The translations under genes were made by a program, and so were the position numbers. From Actinokineospora auranticolor (GTDB lineage: Bacteria; Actinomycetota; Actinomycetes; Mycobacteriales; Pseudonocardiaceae): a stretch of 64,000 nucleotides of DNA. The stretch covers positions 42,553 through 106,552 of the forward strand of contig NZ_PTIX01000026.1 in NCBI RefSeq assembly GCF_002934265.1, given 5' to 3'. Below are positions 16,059 through 55,800 of the stretch, one piece after another (the stretch's first letter is position 1; every line of letters begins with the position of its first letter). The notes under the pieces were generated by a model. That model was not told where the DNA came from and did not search any database. It saw only the letters and a program-made list of their open reading frames with translations.

Positions 16059-16937
16059 GTGCCGGTCGTCGACCTCAACGGGATCAGCCTGAGCTACCAG
16101 GACAAGGGCGCGGGCAGGCCCGTCGTGATGCTGATGGGGATGGGCAGCTCCGGTCGGGTGTGGCACCTGCACCAGCAGCCCGCGCTCATCGCCGCCGGGC
16201 ACCGGGTGATCACCGTGGACAATCGGGGCGTCCCACCGACCTCCGAGTGCGCCGACGGCATCACCGTCGCCGACATGGCCGCCGACGTCATCGCCCTCGC
16301 CGCGCACCTCGGCCTCGACCGCTTCGACCTGGTCGGCACCTCGCTGGGCGCGCGGATCGCCATCGACGTGGCCGCGACCAAACCGGACCTCGTGGGCCGC
16401 GTAGTGCTGCTCGCGGCCCGGTCGCGGGCAGGCCGGCTGCACGCGACGTTCGACGCGGGGGAGCGGGACCTGGTCGACGAAGGCGTTGTGCTGCCGTCGC
16501 GCTACTACGCCGCCACCACCGCGATGTGGAACCTCTCCCCGCACACCCTGTTCGACCGCGACAAGGTCGGCGAGTGGCTGGACATCCTCGAGTTCGCCAC
16601 CCAGCCGCCCGGACCGGGGATCCGCGCGCAGATGGACATCGGCGACGACCCGGACCTGTCCGGGCTGTGCGCCCGGGTCACCGCGCCGACGCTGGTGGTC
16701 TCGTTCACCGACGACCTCGTCGCCCCGCCGCACCTGGGCCGGGAGATCGCGGACTGGCTGCCCGACGCCTGGTTCACCCAGGTCGACGGCGGCGGCCACT
16801 ACGGCTACCTGGAGCGGCCCGAGGTGGTGAACGGCCTGCTCACCGAGTTCCTGGCGGTCCCGCCGAGGCCACCTGTGACGGACCCCGCAGCCGGGGAGTC
16901 TGGCCCTTCTCGTGTCGTCCGAATTAGGTTAGCCTAA
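16059..16937 (+). CDS. Alpha/beta-fold hydrolase in the iron operon
   Basis: A 292-residue alpha/beta hydrolase. The nucleophile elbow is GTSLGA (Ser at about residue 95), the likely acid lies in SFTDDLVAPP (about 218), and the His is in GGGHYGYLERPE (about 247). Oxyanion segment MLMGMGSSG fits the family. It is translated from the exporter transcript, one base after the preceding stop. In an iron-regulated operon it could hydrolyse the ferric siderophore, edit the product or act as a stray thioesterase; none is proven. Its last codons (ATT AGG TTA GCC TAA) lie inside the third iron box, and the TTA is a rare leucine codon. Confidence 0.88.
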   Translation: MPVVDLNGISLSYQDKGAGRPVVMLMGMGSSGRVWHLHQQPALIAAGHRVITVDNRGVPPTSECADGITVADMAADVIALAAHLGLDRFDLVGTSLGARIAIDVAATKPDLVGRVVLLAARSRAGRLHATFDAGERDLVDEGVVLPSRYYAATTAMWNLSPHTLFDRDKVGEWLDILEFATQPPGPGIRAQMDIGDDPDLSGLCARVTAPTLVVSFTDDLVAPPHLGREIADWLPDAWFTQVDGGGHYGYLERPEVVNGLLTEFLAVPPRPPVTDPAAGESGPSRVVRIRLA

Positions 16938-16942
16938 CCAAC
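16924..16942. promoter_or_regulatory. Iron box upstream of mbtH, overlapping the end of the hydrolase gene
   Basis: TTAGGTTAGCCTAACCAAC matches the iron-repressor consensus at about 17 of 19 positions, the best box in the window. It overlaps the last codons and the stop of the alpha/beta hydrolase gene and lies 28 bases before the MbtH start. No further iron box is visible before the NRPS genes, so this is the best candidate for iron control of mbtH, the reductase and the NRPS genes. Confidence 0.9.
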
Positions 16943-16970
16943 GAAAATGTCGGACCCGAGGAGCACCGCG

Positions 16971-17198
16971 ATGTCGACCAACCCCTTCGACGACGAGAAC
17001 GGCACCTTCCAGGCCCTGGTCAACGACGAGGGCCAGTACTCGCTGTGGCCGACGTTCCTCGAGGTGCCCGCCGGGTGGACCGTCGCCTTCGGACCGGACA
17101 GCCGCGCCGCCGTCCTCGCCTACGTCGAGGACACCTGGACCGACATGCGCCCCCGCAGCCTCGCCGAGCGGATGGACGCCGACCGGACGAGCGCCTGA
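16971..17198 (+). CDS. MbtH-family NRPS chaperone
   Basis: A 75-residue MbtH protein. It has all the signature parts: [24 protein letters not shown] and [14 protein letters not shown]. It binds adenylation domains and is often needed for their folding or activity. I chose the ATG at 16971, seven bases after GAGGAG; an in-frame ATG at 16947 would add eight residues not found in the family. Placed directly downstream of the strongest iron box and upstream of the NRPS genes, it is expected to serve these 11 adenylation domains. Confidence 0.95.
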   Translation: MSTNPFDDENGTFQALVNDEGQYSLWPTFLEVPAGWTVAFGPDSRAAVLAYVEDTWTDMRPRSLAERMDADRTSA

Positions 17199-17200
17199 CG

Positions 17201-18016
17201 GTGAGCGTCACGCAGAGCCCCCGCCCGACCCCCGCCGGCCGCGACTCGCTGCGCCCCTACCGGCTCACCGTCGCGGCCAAGGCGCTGGTCACCCCGCACC
17301 TGGCGCGGATCACCCTCACCGGCCCGGACCTGGCCCACTTCACCGAGGTGGGCCCCGAGCCGCGATGCAAGGTGCTGCTGCCGCCCAGGCCCGGCGCGGA
17401 GGTCGTGGTGCCGGACGCCGTCCCGTTCTGGGACGAGGTCCGCGCGCTGCCGGAGAGCCTGCGGCCGATCGTGCGCACCTACACCGTGCGCGCGGCCCGG
17501 CCCGCGGACCTCGAACTGGACATCGACTTCGTGCTGCACGGCGACACCGGCCCGGCGTCGGCCTGGGCGGGCGCCGCCGCGGTCGGCGACCCGGTGGGCC
17601 TCTACGGCTGCCTGAGCAGCTTCGCCCCGCCCGCCGACACGTCGGCGTACCTGGTCGTCGGCGACGAGACCGCGCTGCCCGCGATCAGCGGCATCGTCGG
17701 GAGCCTGTCCGTCGGGGCGCGCGCCCGGGTGCTGCTGGAAGTGGACGGGGCCGCCGACGAGCAGCCCCTGGCGTCCGCCGCCGACCTCGACGTCACCTGG
17801 CTGCACCGCGACGGCGCCGAACCCGGCACGACCACGCTGCTGCACGACGCCGTGACCGCCGTCGGCGCCGTCGACCCGCGCACCTACGCCTGGGTCGCCG
17901 GGGAATCGGCGATGGCCCAGGCCGTGCGCGCGACCCTGGTGCTCGACCACGACCTGACCCGCCAGCGCGTCTACTTCAGCGGCTACTGGCGCAGAGGCCA
18001 CGCCGAAGACGACTGA
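17201..18016 (+). CDS. Siderophore-interacting protein (FAD-dependent ferric-siderophore reductase)
   Basis: A 271-residue flavoprotein of the ViuB/SIP family, which reduces ferric siderophores in the cytoplasm to release iron. The FAD-binding motif is RTYTVR (about residue 90), followed by DIDFVLHGDTGPASAWA and VGLYGC. The C-terminal NAD(P)H-binding half ends with AWVAGESAMAQAVRATL and the family-typical YFSGYWRRG. The GTG start lies two bases after the mbtH stop, so the two are cotranscribed under the iron box at 16924. It should act on the product of the following NRPS. Confidence 0.92.
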   Translation: MSVTQSPRPTPAGRDSLRPYRLTVAAKALVTPHLARITLTGPDLAHFTEVGPEPRCKVLLPPRPGAEVVVPDAVPFWDEVRALPESLRPIVRTYTVRAARPADLELDIDFVLHGDTGPASAWAGAAAVGDPVGLYGCLSSFAPPADTSAYLVVGDETALPAISGIVGSLSVGARARVLLEVDGAADEQPLASAADLDVTWLHRDGAEPGTTTLLHDAVTAVGAVDPRTYAWVAGESAMAQAVRATLVLDHDLTRQRVYFSGYWRRGHAEDD

Positions 18017-18140
18017 GACATTCTCTCCCACCACCCACTCCCTCGTCCCCGCCCGGCACCGTCCCCGACCTGGCGCGCGGACCGTGAACTTGGTCAACAG
18101 CAGAATCCCGTTTCTCCCACAGGGTTTGACGGGCGAGCGG

Positions 18141-18152
18141 CCACGGCCGTGG
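18141..18152. repeat. 12-base palindrome next to the NRPS A ribosome-binding site
   Basis: CCACGGCCGTGG is a perfect palindrome whose last bases touch the GGAAGG (18151-18156) before the NRPS A start. It could be an operator or an RNA fold that hides the ribosome site. The 149-base gap after the reductase gene also has TTGACG at 18125-18130, a possible -35 element. No iron box is seen here. Confidence 0.4.
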
Positions 18153-18165
18153 AAGGTTGCGCAGG

Positions 18166-46856
<28,691 letters not shown>

Positions 46857-46860
<4 letters not shown>

Positions 46861-49800
46861 GCCGCGCGGGTCTACAGGACATCTGGCCGCTCTCCCCGTT
46901 GCAGGAGGGGATGCTGTTCCTCTCCGGCTACGACGAGTCCGGAGTGGACATCTACACCGTGCAGACGGTGCTGGCCATCGAAGGCGACCTCGACGCCGAG
47001 CTGATGCGCGAGTCCGCCACCGCGTTGCTGCGCCGCCACCCGGGCCTGCGCGCGTGCTTCTCCACCGAGGAGGCCGACCAGCCGGTCCAGCTCATCGTGG
47101 CGCGCGCGCCGCTGCCGTGGACCGAGATCGACCTCACCGGTTCCGACGACGTGGAGCGGGACTGGGCGGCGGTGCTGGAGCGCGACCGCGCCACCCGGTT
47201 CGACCTCGCGGTGCCGCCGCTGGTCCGGTTCCTGCTGGCCGAGGTCGGCGACGGCAGGCACCGGCTGCTGGTTACCAACCACCACATCCTGCTCGACGGC
47301 TGGTCCACCCCGCTGCTGCTCGGCGAGCTGTTCGAGATCTACGGCGCCCGCGGCGACGCCTCCGGTCTGCGCCGCGTCCGCTCCTTCCGCGACTACCTGG
47401 TCTGGCTGTCCAAACAGGACAAGGAGGTCGCGGAGAAGACCTGGGCCCAGGCGCTGGACGGCGTCACCGAGCCGACGCTGGTCGGCCCGCCGGGGGCGTC
47501 GAACTCCGGGTCGCTGACCGCGCGGGTGCCGGTCGAGATCTCCGCCGACCTGGCGGCGCGGTTGAGCGCGGTGGCCCGTGAACTGCGGGTCACGGTCAAC
47601 ACCCTGGTGCAGGCGGCCTGGGGGCTCGCCCTCGCCCGCCAACTGGGCCGCGACGACGTGGTGTTCGGCGCGACCGTGTCCGGCCGCCCGGCGGACCTGC
47701 CCGGGGTCGAGTCGATGATCGGGCTGTTCATCAACACCCTGCCCGTGCGGATCCGGCTCGACCCGGCCGAGTCCGTGGGGCAGTTCCTCGCGCGCGTGCA
47801 GGCCGAACAGGCGCGGGTCATGGACCACCAGTACGTCGGCCTGTCCCGCGTGCAGCGGCACACCGGCCTGACCGAGCTGTTCGACACCATCACCGTGTTC
47901 GAGAGCTACCCGGTCGACACCGAGGCGCTGGGCCGCGCGGAAAGCGCCGCCGGACTGCGCGTGCTGGGCGCGGACGGCACCGACGACACCAACTACCCGA
48001 TCACCCTGACCGCCGAGGCGTCCCAAGGCCTTGAGGTGTGGCTCGACCACCGGCCCGACGTCGTCGACGCCGCGACCGCGACCCGGATCGCCGAACGCCT
48101 CGTCACCGCCCTCACCGCGTTCACCGCCGACGCCTCCGTCCCGGTCCGCGCCCTCGACCTCCAGTCCGATGTGGAGCGCGCGGCGGTCCGCGCGGCCGAG
48201 CGGGGGCCGGTCCTCGCGGTGCCGGAAACCTCGGTGCTGGACACCTTCGCCGCCGCCGTCGCGGCCGACCCGCACGGACTCGCGGTGACCGACGGCACCC
48301 GCGCGCTGACCTTCGCCGAACTCGACGAGCGCGCTGACCACCTCGCCGGGTGGCTGCGCGCCCAGGGGGTCGCGCGGGAACGCGTTGTGGTGTCGAAGCT
48401 GCCGCGCTCGGTCGACGTTTTCGTTGCCATGCTGGGGATCTGGAAGGCCGGAGGCGTCTACCTGCCGGTCGACCCGACCTACCCCGCGGAGCGGCTGCGG
48501 CTCATGCTCGAGGACGCCGACCCGGTCGTCGTGCTGGACGCGGTCGAACCGCACATGTCCGCGCCGTTCACCCCCGCGCCGGTCGACGGCGCCGCGTACA
48601 TGATCTTCACCTCGGGGTCGACCGGACGGCCCAAGGGCGTGGTCGTCGAGCACCGGAGCCTGCTGAACCTGCTGGCCGCGCACCGCGCCACGGTCATGCG
48701 GCCGGTGTCGGCGCTGCACACCGCGTCGTTCTCCTTCGACGGCTCGCTCGACCCGATCGTCTGGTTCCTGGCCGGGCACCCCGCGCACATCGTCTCCGCC
48801 GAGCTGGTGCGCGATTCCGCCGCGCTGGTCGAGTACATCCGCGCGAACGGCGTCGGCTTCATCGACACCACACCCACGCTGCTGACCCAACTCGTCGAGG
48901 ACGGGCTCCTGGAGTCCGGGATCCGGGTCGTCGGCACCGGAGCGGAGGCCATCGGGCCCGCGCTGTGGGCGCGGCTCGCGGAGGCACCGGTCGAGGCGTT
49001 CAACGCCTACGGCCCGACCGAGTTCACCGTGGACGGTGTGGCGGGCGAGGTCCGGGGGACCGACGTCGTCATCGGCACGCCACTGGCCAACTGCGCCGCG
49101 TACGTGCTCGACACCGCGCTGTCGCGGGTCGCGCCCGGTGTGGCGGGAGAACTGTACCTGGCCGGGCCGCACGTGGCGCGCGGCTACCTCAACCGACCTG
49201 GCCTGACCGCGACCCGGCTCGTGGCCAACCCGTTCGGCGACGGCAGGCTCTACCGCACCGGCGACCTCGTGCGCTGGACCGCCGCGGGCGAGCTGGAGTA
49301 CCTGGGGCGCGCCGACGACCAGGTCAAGATCCGCGGTTTCCGGGTGGAACTCGGCGAGGTCGAGGCCGTGCTGGCGGAGATCTCGCGGCACGCGGTCGTC
49401 GTGGTCCGCGACGGCAGGCTCGTCGCGTACCTCGTGGGCGCCGACGCCGACCATGCGCGGTCGCACGCGGCGGCCGTGCTGCCCGACCACATGGTGCCCG
49501 CCGCGTTCGTCGTACTCGACGAGCTGCCGACCCTGCCCAGCGGCAAGGTCAACCGCAAGGCCCTGCCCGCCCCCGACTTCGCCGGTCTCGCCACCGCGGG
49601 CCGCGCCGCGCGGACCCCCGCCGAGTCGGTCCTGCTCGACCTCGTCGCCCGCGTCCTCGGTCTGCCCGCGGTCGGGGTCGACGACGACTTCTTCACCCTC
49701 GGCGGCGACAGCATCGTGTCAATCCAGCTCGTCAGCCGCGCCCGCGCGGCCGGGCTCCGGCTGTCCCCGCGTGACGTGTTCGAGCAGCGCACGGTCGCCG

Positions 49801-52800
49801 CGCTGGCCGCGATCGCCGCCCCCGACACGGCCCCGGTCGTCGAGGAGGCGGGGGCGGCCATCGGGCTCGTGCCGTTCACCCCGATCATGCGGGAACTGCT
49901 CGACGCGGGCGGCCCGATCAACCGGTACGCCCAGGTCCAGGTGCTGACCGCGGCTGCCGACCTCACCGCGGACCGCTTGGCCGCCGCGGTGGCCAAGCTC
50001 GTCGACACCCACGACGTCCTGCGCGCCCGACTCACCGACGACGGGCTGCTCATCGCCCCGCCAGGCGCCGCCGACGTCGTCCGAGTCGTCGACGACGGTG
50101 ACGTCGACGCCGTGCTGGACGAACTGGACCCAAGCGCCGGGGTCGTGTTCCGCGTGGTGTGGCTGCGGCAGCGCGGAGTCGTCGCTGTGGTCGCGCACCA
50201 CCTGGTCGTCGACGGCGTGTCCTGGCGGATCCTGCTACCCGACCTCGTCGCCGCCTACCGGGGCGAAGACCTCCAGCCGGTCGGCACGTCGTTCCGGCGC
50301 TGGGCCACCGGGCTGGTCGAGGCGGCCGAGAACACCGCCGAACTCGACCACTGGCTCGCGGTGCTCACCGAGGAGGAGCCGCTCGGCGCCCGTCGGCTCG
50401 ACCCGCGCACCGACGTCATCGCCACCGCGCGCACCCACCGCGCCGAACTGCCGCCCGCAGTCACCGGGCCGCTGCTCACCACCGTGCTCGACCGGTTCCG
50501 CGCCCGCGTCGACGACGTCCTGCTCGCCGGGCTCGCCGTCGCCGTCGCCCGGCTGCACCCCGGCCGCACCGCGCTGCTGGTCGACCGCGAAGGCCACGGT
50601 CGCGACGAGACCCGGGTAGACGGCGCCGACCTGCACCGCACGGTCGGCTGGTTCACCAGCACGCACCCGGTCCGGCTCGCCGGCATCGTCCCGACCGACC
50701 CGGCCGCGACCCTCAAGCGGGTCAAGGAAACCCTGCGCGCCACCCCGGGCGACGGCACCGGCTTCGGCCTGCTGCGCCACCTCAACCCGGACACCGCCGC
50801 GCGCCTGGCCACGCGGGGCGGGCCCGAGGTCGTGCTGAACTACCTCGGCCGGTTCGGCACCGGCGAGGCCGCGCCCGGCCCGTGGGAACCGGTCGACGCG
50901 GGGATCGGCGGCGGCGCGGACCCCGGCCTGCCGCTCGACCACGCGCTCCAGATCGACGTGACCACAGTGGACGGTGTCGGCGGTCCGGTGCTGACCGTCG
51001 ACTGGACGTGGCCGGACGGCGTCTTCACCGAGGCGGACATCCGCGCGCTCGGCGACCACTGGTTCGCCGCGCTGACCGACCTCGTCGGCGCCCGGGGCGG
51101 GCGCACGCCGTCGGACTTCCCGCTGGTCGCGCTGGAGCAGGCCGAGGTCGACGCGCTCCAGGCCGCCGAGCCCGCGCTGGCCGACGTCTGGCCGCTGTCG
51201 CCGTTGCAGCAGGGGCTGCTGTTCCTCGCCGGCCTCGACGACTCCGACGAGGACGTGTACACCGTCCAGACCGTCCTGCACCTCGACGGACCGGTCGACG
51301 CCGCACGCCTGCGCGCCGCCGCCGACGCGCTGCTCGACCGGCACCCCGGCCTGCGGGTCCGCTTCCACACGCTGTCGTCCGGCCGGTCGGCGCAACTCGT
51401 GCTCGACGATGTGCGCGCGCCGTGGCGGGAGGCGTCCGGTGACCTCGACGCGCTGGTGGCGCAGGACCGCGACACCCGGTTCGACCCGCTGGCCGCACCG
51501 CTGATCCGGTTCCTGCTCGTGCGCACCGACGACGGCGCGCACCACCTGGTGATCACCAACCACCACGTGCTGCTCGACGGCTGGTCCACCCCGCTGCTGG
51601 GGCAGGAACTCCTCCAGCTCTACGGCGGCGTCCGGCTGCCCAGGGCCAAGCCGTTCTCCGACTACCTGTCCTGGTTGTCCACTCAGGACAGCCAGGCCGC
51701 CGGGGCCGCCTGGGGCGCGGCGTTGGCCGGTGTCGACGAGCCGACGCTCGTCGCGGGCGCGGCGGCCAAGACGACCGCCGTGCGGCCGGAGAACGTCGAC
51801 GTCGAGACCGGCCGGGAGCTGTCCGAGGCGCTGGTCGCGACCATCCGCGCGCTGGGCATCACGCTGAACACGGCCATCCAGTTCGCCTGGGGCCTCACCC
51901 TGGCCCGGATGTCGGGCCGCGAGGACGTGGTGTTCGGCGCGACCGTGTCCGGTCGACCGGCGGACCTGCCCGGTGTCGAGTCGATGATCGGGCTGTTCAT
52001 CAACACCGTGCCCGTGCGGGTGCGGCTGGACCCCCGCGAAAGCCTGGGCCAGGCCGCGCGGCGGGTGCAGACCGAGCAGTCCGCGCTGCTCGACCACCAG
52101 CACCTCGGGCTCACCGACATCACCCGGGGCACGGGGCTGCCCGAGCTGTTCGACAGCCTGACCGTGTTCGAGAGCTTCCCCGTGGACACCGACGCGCTCG
52201 GTGCCGCCGAGGCGGCGGCGGGCCTGCGGGTCAAGGGTGTCTCCGGCACGGACGCCACCGACTTCCCCCTGACGCTCACCGCCGACTTCGGCGAGGTCCT
52301 CGACCTGTCCCTGGAGTACCGACCGGACGCGCTCGACCGGGACCTGGTCACCCGGCTCGCGGACGGGCTGCGGACCGCGTTGCGCGCCCTGGCAACGGAC
52401 CCCGACTCCTCGGTGCGCGGCCTGTGGCTGGCCGGCGGTGGCGGGCTGGAGGGCCGGGAAGTCCCGGTCGAGCCCGTGCTGGAGGTGTTCGCGCGGCAGG
52501 CCGCCGCGACGCCCGACGCGGTCGCGGTGGTCGGGCCGGACGGGTCGCTGACGTTCGCGGAACTGGTCGCGCGGTCCGGCGAGATCGCGGCTCACCTCGT
52601 GGGACAAGGGGTGCGCGCCGGGGACGTCGTCGGGTTGGCGTTGCCCTCGTCGGCCGAACTGGTCGCGGCGATCCTCGCGACCTGGCGGGCGGGCGCGGCA
52701 TACCTCGTGCTGGACCCGGGCTACCCGGCCGAGCGCATCGCGTTCATGGTCGAGGACGCGGCGCCCGGGGTCGTCCTGGGGCCGGACGGCCTGCCGGGTG

Positions 52801-55800
52801 CGACCGGGGAGACGTTCGCGCTCGAAGGCACTTCCGGCGCCGCGTACGTCATCTACACCTCCGGTTCGACGGGCAGGCCGAAGGGGGTTGTCGTCGAGCA
52901 CAGCGGTGTGGCCAACCTTCTCGCTTCGCATCGCGCTGCTGTCATGCCGTCCGAACGGCTGCGGGTGCTCAACGCCGCGTCCTTCTCGTTCGACGCTTCG
53001 GTCGACGGGTTGCTCTGGCTGCTGGCCGGACACGAACTGCACTTGGCGGGCCCCGACCTCACCACCGACCCGGCCGCGCTCGTCGCGCACGTCCGGTCGC
53101 GGGGGATCGGGTACGTCGACGCCGCGCCCGCCCTGCTGACCCGGCTGGTCGACGAAGGTCTTCTGGAGACCGGACTCACGGTCGTGGGAACCGGCGGCGA
53201 GGCCGTGGGAGCCGCGCTGTGGGCGCGGTTGGCCGCCGCGGACGTGGCGGCGTTCAACTTCTACGGCCCGACCGAGTCCACTGTGGATGCCGTGTTCGCA
53301 CCCGTGGTGGGTGCCGAGGTCGTCATCGGTGACCCGGTGGCGAACTCGACCGCCTACGTCGTCAACCGGACGCTCGGGCTGGTGCCCGCCGGTGTGCCGG
53401 GCGAGCTGTACCTGGGTGGGCCCGGGTTGGCGCGCGGGTACCTCGGTCAGCCCGGGCTGACCGCGTCCCGGTTCGTCGCCAACCCGTTCGGCGGCGGACG
53501 GCTCTACCGCACCGGCGACCTGGTGCGCCGGACCCCGGGCGGGCTGGAGTTCCTGGGGCGCGTCGACGACCAGGTGAAGGTGCGCGGGTTCCGGATCGAG
53601 CCGGGCGAGGTCGAAGCGGCGCTGACCGCAGAGGAGTCGGTGGCCGCCGCGGTCGTCGTGGTGCGCGACGAGCAACTCGTCGGCTACGTGGTGGCCGCGC
53701 CCGACACGGCACCGGATGGCCGGGCGCTGCGGGCACGGCTGGCGGAACGCCTGCCCGAACACATGGTCCCGGCGGTCGTGGTGGTCCTCGCGGAGTTCCC
53801 GACACTGCCCAACGGCAAGGTCGACCGGAAGGCGTTGCCCGCACCGGACCTCGCCGCGCTCGCGGGCGGCCGGGTGCGCACACCCGCCGAGGAGATCGTC
53901 GCCGCGCTGTTCGCCGAGGTGCTGGGGCTGCCCGAGGTCGGGGCCGACGCCGACTTCTTCGCCGTCGGCGGGCACTCGCTGCTGGCCACCCGGCTCGTCT
54001 CCCGCGTCCGCGCCACGCTCGGCGCCGAGCTGGCGATCCGGGACGTGTTCACGGCCCGCACGGTCGCGGGCATCGCCGCCCTCGTCACGGCGGGCGACGA
54101 CGAGGTCCGGGCCGCCCTGGTCAGGCGGGCGCGGCCGGAGCGGCTGCCGCTGTCGTTCGCGCAGCAGCGGCTGTGGTTCCTGTTCCGCATGGAAGGCCCC
54201 AGCGCCACCAACAACATCCCGTTCGTCGCACGGCTCAGGGGCGCGGTCGACGCGGACGCCCTGCGGCTCGCGCTGCGGGACGTCGTGGGGCGGCACGAGA
54301 GCCTGCGCACGGTGTTCCCCGACCACGACGGTGTGGCCTACCAGCGGATCTTGTCCGATGTGGACGTCGAGCTGACCGAGATCGGCACCACCGCCGACAA
54401 GGTCGGTGCGGAAGTCCAGGACGCCACCGGGTACGCGTTCGACCTGGCCACCGAGATCCCCGTGCGGGCCTGGCTGTTCCGGGTGTCCGCGGACGACTCG
54501 GTCGTCGTGCTGCTCGTGCACCACATCGCCGCGGACGAGTGGTCGACCGCGCCGCTGCTGGGCGGCCTGGGCGAGGCGTACTCGGCGCGCAAGCGGGGCG
54601 TCGGTCCCGACTGGGCTGACCTTCCCGTGCAGTACGGCGATTACGCCCTGTGGCAGCGGGAACTGCTGGGTTCCGAGGACAACCCCGCGAGCCTGGTGTC
54701 CCGGCAGGTCGCCTACTGGCGGGACGCGCTCGCCGGCGCGCCGGACGAGATCGCGCTCCCGCTGGACCGGCCCCGACCCGCCGTGGCTTCCTACCGGGGC
54801 GACGACGTCCGGTTCGAGGTGCCGTCCGACGTCGCTTCGTCGTTGCGCGAGGTGGCGCGGGACCACGGCGTCACGGTGTTCATGGTCGTGCAGGCCGCTG
54901 TCGCCGCGTTGCTGTCCCGGCTCGGGGGTGGGGACGACATCCCGCTCGGCACGCCGATCGCGGGGCGCACCGACCAGAACCTCGACCGGCTCGTGGGCTT
55001 CTTCGTGAACACGTTGGTGCTGCGGACGGACGTCTCCGGTGACCCGTCGTTCGTGGAGTTGCTGGGCCGCGTCCGGGAGACCGACCTGGCGGCCTACGCG
55101 CACCAAGACGTGCCGTTCGAGCGGCTGGTGGAGATCCTGAACCCGACCCGGTCGATGGCTCGCCACCCGCTGTTCCACGTCATGGTCACGCACACCGGCC
55201 TGGAGGAGGCCGACCTGGGCCTGCCCGGCACCCGGACCGAGGCCGCGGACGTCGCGACCACCACCGCCACGTTCGACCTGTCCTTCGGGCTGGCGGACGT
55301 GCCCGGCGGCATGGTCGGCGCGATCGAGTACGCCACGGACCTGTTCGACCGGGCGACGATCGTCGACCTCGCGGACCGCCTGGTGCGGCTGCTCGCGGCC
55401 GTCGCCGCCGACCCCGGTCGGCCGATCCGGCGCGTGGAACTGCTGTCCGAGGACGAGCGCGAACTGGTGCTGCGGACGTGGAACGACACGGCGGAACCGG
55501 AAGTCGAGCGGTCCCTGCCGGAACTGCTCGCGTCCGCGTTCGCCGAGTTCCCCCACGAGATCGCGCTGGTGTCCGGCCACGCCCGTCTGTCCTACCGGGA
55601 CTTGGACGTGCTGGTGGGACAGCTTGCCGGGGAACTGCGGGAGCGCGGCGTCGGGGCCGAGCGGGTCGTCGCCATCGGGCTGCCGCGTGGTGCGGAAATG
55701 GTCGTGTCGCTGCTGGCCATCCTGCGCGCGGGCGGCGCGTTCGTGCCGCTCGACCCGACTTGGCCGCGGGCTCGACGCGAGAGCGTGCTGCGCGATTCGG

